Assembly (NCBI RefSeq): GCF_000003815.2
Contig: NC_049981.1
Location: 27,055,785 to 27,119,784, forward strand
Reading direction: 5' to 3'
DNA length: 64,000 nucleotides
Source: Branchiostoma floridae
Taxonomy: Eukaryota; Chordata; Leptocardii; Amphioxiformes; Branchiostomatidae
Under the pieces are notes generated by a model. It ran no database searches, had not been told where the DNA came from, and saw only the letters and a list, made by a program, of their open reading frames with translations. The position numbers and the translations under genes were made by a program. Position 1 is the stretch's first letter; each line of letters begins with the position of its first letter. Of this stretch, positions 59,663 through 64,000 are shown one piece after another.

Positions 59663-62600
59663 ATACAGTTATTTACAATACAAGAGACGGCATCTGAATG
59701 TGACCACTTTCCGGTGGTTTTTTGGCTACACCCCCCCCCCCCCCCATTGGACCATCTTGTTCGTAATTTCCACATGTCACTATATTGACCTGATTTTAAC
59801 AGTCAACTTGTTGTCGTACTTAAGAATTGCGCAGGTTTACAATTTTCTGTGTTTGTGCAATAAAATCTACAACACATGTATACCGTTATGCCGTGGCGTA
59901 ACGATGATATTGCAAAGAAGACCAGAATCGCTGGAGGGCTCTTCATTCCCTAACCCACAGGATATATGAAAATGCACACTCAGGTGTACACGAGAGAAAT
60001 ATGGCATTTGGTAAAGCATGACTTCCTCTTTGCTGATCACTGCTGATTCAGCATAATTGATCTCTTGTGGTTCAGTACAGTTCTAAGGTTGCCTTGGCCG
60101 TGTCAGGTGAGTTCGACGCAATGCTGCTCAGGAAAAGTGAAGAGCTCTTGTTGTCTTGTCACGGCTTTCCTTCTCTGTCATTTAAGCGTTAAATACACAC
60201 AGCACGTACTACTGTATATTAACTTCAATCTCACTTTTGCTCTTGATTTCTTCAAGGTGTCAAAATTGAAGGCCTTGCTTTAACGTTATACACCAGAGCA
60301 GAATACAAAATAACTTTTATATAAAACAAAACTACAAGAGTCATCTAAATCATACAATATCATTCCAGCTTATATGACTTATATAGGAATAATCAATAGG
60401 GTTTTATTGGATATGTATCATCTATTTATCATTCTCTGGTGAATACTTAGAATGGAATGGATAGATAACGTGAATAAGTATACGATGGCTACAAATACCT
60501 ATTTGCAGCTCAGCGTATCGAATATTGATTACTATTCCTACGCGCCGAGTCTCTGGTGATAAAAAGAACGAGGATGTGAAATTAGGCGTTATTAACGGTG
60601 GAAAAACACGGCTATAGCCTTGACTAATGTTCTAGCACGAAATCCAGTACATCAGGGAAAACAGATTAGGTATATATATTTTAACCATGCATTGAGATCA
60701 TTTATAATAGTGATTTTTTTTTCTTGATGCTTCTTTGAAAACCTTTCTGATCATGACCATATGTATATTTGATTCCGTTGGTATCAAAAATGTTGTGAAT
60801 CACATGAAGTTGATTTCTGTACAGATGTCCTACTGGATATTTGCCCTAATATGGCGACACATTTTCACCCAATAAACTCAAGTCATGCAATAAACTCAAC
60901 CATTTTCAGAACAACATTGATCATAAAACTTCAAACTTCTCCAGAGGGTATAATGTCATATCGGAGTTGGTAAGATGTTGGGGATGTTTTGAATCATAAT
61001 TGTTACTTATCTGCAGCAGTGAAGTATTGTCGATATTACCGGTGACTTTTAACTCTTAAAGATCCTTCATCTAACTTAAGATCGGAAGATATAGAAGAAT
61101 TGACAAAAATTTGTTTGACTTGAGCTCTTTCATGTTACAGCACTATACCGCATTTGCTCCAAACTAGGCTTCAGCAAATCACAGCAACACGTCCACCGGT
61201 TGTTGCCTTTAAATGAGGATACGAAGAAACATTATCGTTCGACAAGACATCGTAACGGCAGGGATGCTGGCCGTTGTCTCAAATGTAGTAGAATCTAAAA
61301 CTTTGATGATCAGTTTTCGCAGCATGACAGGAATCATCTTAAAGCCACATTTTCTCCTTCCGATCTATCTTACTAGAACGCACCTATAGGAACCCCACTC
61401 ACGTTGTTTTTGATGTCCAAAGTGACCAGCATATGGCCAAAATCACTGTTGAAGATGGAGACAGAAGATATGGAAGGGAGGGCTCTAGAGAAATTTTCGT
61501 AAACCCTGCCTCTCCTATTCAGTTTGTCCCCTCTCTCAGTGGTTCGAGCTTGCCTTTATCATGATGTTTTTGAGTTACACAGAAGAGACACTGTTTCAAA
61601 ACCGGGCCTGGCGTTTGTCGAAACGAATAACAAAATTGTCCTTCGAGAAATATGTATAAATTATGCTCATGACTAGCAGGTTTTGTGTTTTGAATGTTTT
61701 GTTGTATTCTATATCCTACTTTTCGTTCCCACATACTGCCCGGAAAGGTCCGGGTTTGGAAATGTGCCCTAAGGGAGCAAAGTAGTGGGAAGGCCCTGAA
61801 TGACAGGGATTTAGTTCGCGATGATAATTGAGCAAGGAGCAACCACAAATTTCATGATATACCGATATTGCTTAGCAACACAACTAAAATATTTGTGGGT
61901 TGTTAGGAGAAGTACGACTTGAGAGAACCACAGATCTTTGATCGACGGAATTGGTGTATATTGAGTTAACTGGCGGCAAGTCAGTGATAAAATCGGACGC
62001 CTTGATTTGGTTATTCAATTAAGGCCAAGTGGGGTGAATGTTTTTAAGTCACAAATGAAATATTCAGTACTTGCTGTCTACCTCTCAGATCAAAGCCCAC
62101 AAGCCTCTAAAAGCATTTCCCTCCAAACCAGGATGTCCATGATGTGATTTATCAAACGTATTGGGACATACTTCATATACAACATAAGAAAGCATAACAT
62201 ATGCAAAAGTTATGCAACAGCTAAGGGCGCTGAACTTGTTTTCGGGAATGTTCCCACTTCTAGTTATATCAATGTACAATTTTCAAATTAATGTTAAGTT
62301 AACATAATGTTTTGGGCATCTATTTGCAATTTATGGAAAACGAGACTCAACAGTCGATTTCGTACCTGCCATCATCAGTAACTCGTCCTCCGAGAATACG
62401 TCCGATGACAAATTGATACCATGAAATATAAAGACAACTATAATGAGCATTTCAAAGGGATTAATGTGTCATCATGTTGTTGAGTAGTGTATGCAGATAT
62501 GTCAACGCTTTAGAGCATTCGTAAATGTCTCTCAACTCAGGCTTACTTTCTGGTCAAAAATATTGTTGTTTTCACGGCGAGTTATACATTCTGTTCCGTG

Positions 62601-63379
62601 TACCTGCACCAGGCACTGGGCGCCGAACATGTAAAGAAATCTGATGGATGACAGATTCAGTTTGGTAGAGGGGATAAAGTGACAACGCAATAATTCATAT
62701 AAACATAGGAATATCATAACGCAACCTAGCACATTCTCCGAATATTCTCTGGGGGTATTTCTCCAGGTAGATTTGATCAGGAAGTTCCCAATATTGATGA
62801 TATACCGAAATGAATTTTATCAGAAAGTGTATCAGTTCATAAATCAAACTTGGTATTGGCAACATGTGCACATCACTTTAAAACGTTGTGTGTATGGCGT
62901 CCAGATAAGAGATACAAGGAACACACGTCACTGTATACGCCTTATACCTCCTTATCTATTTCGCTAAAGATAGTGACACTAAATAATGCATATCCAACTT
63001 CAAGTACTTGACTTGACGTTATCAAGATCCACAGTTAGTGTAAATCAACACGTCAGAGGAGCCTAAGAAGTGAATGTATACGTATTAATTCTACAAGAAC
63101 AAACTGGTTCTGATATACGAGGGCCGTTAAAAAATCATGCCATTGGTTTTATAAGAGGCTCATTTTTCCATGAGCGCAATGAAATTTACAACAAAGGTAA
63201 AGGTATATATCTTCTTGAGAAGCACTCCGCTACGTACTCAACACATTTCGTTTTAACAACCAAGTCCACAGTTACAATACCGAACACCTACGACATAAAC
63301 CTAACTACATATCAAGATCAGGTCAACGCACATTTGCATTCAACCTTAAAACATAGTGAGAAGTACAACAGGCTCTGAT
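59663..63379. other. HAO-C 3' flank and unannotated sequence
   Basis: The first 600 bp include a C17 homopolymer-like run near 59,731 and the flank homologous to the HAO-B 3' region (59,880-60,230). Beyond that I see no exon, domain or clear repeat. Minus 61519-61848 and plus 63070-63378 are open but match no family. Confidence 0.4.
59859..59864 (+). promoter_or_regulatory. candidate polyadenylation signal of HAO-C
   Basis: AATAAA about 200 nt after the HAO-C stop codon, in the right orientation. No experimental or conservation support is visible. Confidence 0.35.
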
Positions 63380-63690
63380 ATCTGACCTCTGATCCTCAAT
63401 GGCCGTTTGACCTTTTATGATTTTGTGATTTTGATTTGATATTGTTATCGAGTATGTTTTGTCATTCTTTTGAGTTTGCCTAAGTTCTTTGTGAGATTTA
63501 TTGATCTGGAAGGATGATCACTACTGTGTATTATTGTGAATATCACTATATGTGTATCATTGTGAATATGTGTTGATAATGATTTTTTTGATTTGTTATG
63601 ATTTGCTTTATAATGTGCTCCCTTAGAAATCAGTTACGTCAATTGAAGGGACGCCCTTAACAATAAAATGAATAAATAGATTGAAATAAT
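63380..63690 (+). mobile_element. possible LINE 3' UTR with A/T-rich tail
   Basis: The stretch ends GAAGGGACGCCCTTAACAAT followed by AAAATGAATAAATAGA, a layout typical of non-LTR retrotransposon 3' ends. No coding tail is recognised upstream, so the assignment is tentative. Confidence 0.3.
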
Positions 63691-64000
63691 TTTTTCTTCA
63701 GACTTTTATGAGCGACGGACTTGATTTCAAACTGACCCCTGGAAGTCTTTCAGAAGATAATTTCCTCTAGATCTGACCAACTTACAATTCCTGTAGGAAG
63801 CTAAGGTGCAGTGCAGTTTTTGTCTCATAAAAAGGAAAAATGTTTTTTTTTGTCAGGGCATTTTTAACTGCACGTTAAAGTTAATTTTGCTGCTCTTTGC
63901 CCCCGACTGACTCCCAAGGGTGTGGTCATTTTGAAATCAGCTCTCGGTCAATCATAATAATCTGAACAACAAGTTGAGATTTTTCAGTCTCAAGAAGATA

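Noticed and set aside
59547-59969. 140-codon plus-strand frame over HAO-C exon 8
   Set aside because: It is in a different phase from the spliced HAO-C reading frame; its resemblance to HAO at VPVSRY is the out-of-frame trace of the shifted tail.
61519-61848. 109-codon minus-strand frame near the right end
   Set aside because: Its first methionine call is a TTG codon and the sequence resembles no known protein.

Overview
The window looks like assembled genomic DNA from an invertebrate chordate, most likely a lancelet (Branchiostoma-type). It has intron-rich genes with GT-AG introns of about 0.1 to 1.9 kb, an LRMDA-like gene, a BIR-BIR-UBA-RING inhibitor-of-apoptosis gene, an expanded hydroxyacid-oxidase family, and dense MITEs, minisatellites and foldback repeats. 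There are three 100-base assembly gaps. The species assignment is inference; gene structures were read by joining GT-AG exons in frame.

Layout. 1-16.9 kb: no supportable exon; it holds a 348-bp MITE, a 2.8-kb TTAAG-rich insertion between 99-bp direct repeats, and several hairpin elements, and may be upstream intron of the next gene. 16.96-20.58 kb (+): the last coding exons of an LRMDA orthologue, with near-identical 182-bp MITEs and a splice-donor-like minisatellite in its introns. 23.09-25.61 kb (-): a complete 559-residue IAP gene, tail-to-tail with LRMDA. 25.6-30.5 kb: repeats rich in ATGCAAAT palindromes.

30.6-59.7 kb: three 8-exon (S)-2-hydroxyacid oxidase genes with identical intron phases. 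HAO-A (30,580-35,046, -, 384 aa) and HAO-B (36,932-41,387, +, 374 aa) are head-to-head. HAO-C (55,512-59,662, +, 370 aa) is a tandem relative of HAO-B. They should be FMN-dependent oxidases of the glycolate oxidase type. A and B end in -SKY/-SRY, possible atypical peroxisomal signals; C has lost this tail by a 4-nt net insertion. Active-site tyrosine positions differ between copies, and some exons are almost identical while others have diverged, which suggests gene conversion.

Between HAO-B and HAO-C lies the most striking object: a nearly palindromic foldback structure of about 11.9 kb (43,558-55,460). Its arms carry tandem units of about 291-299 bp (18 left, 9 right) around a spacer of about 2 kb without a recognisable transposase. 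It ends 51 bp before the HAO-C start codon. 59.7-64 kb is mostly unannotatable, with a duplicated HAO 3' flank and a LINE-like 3' tail.
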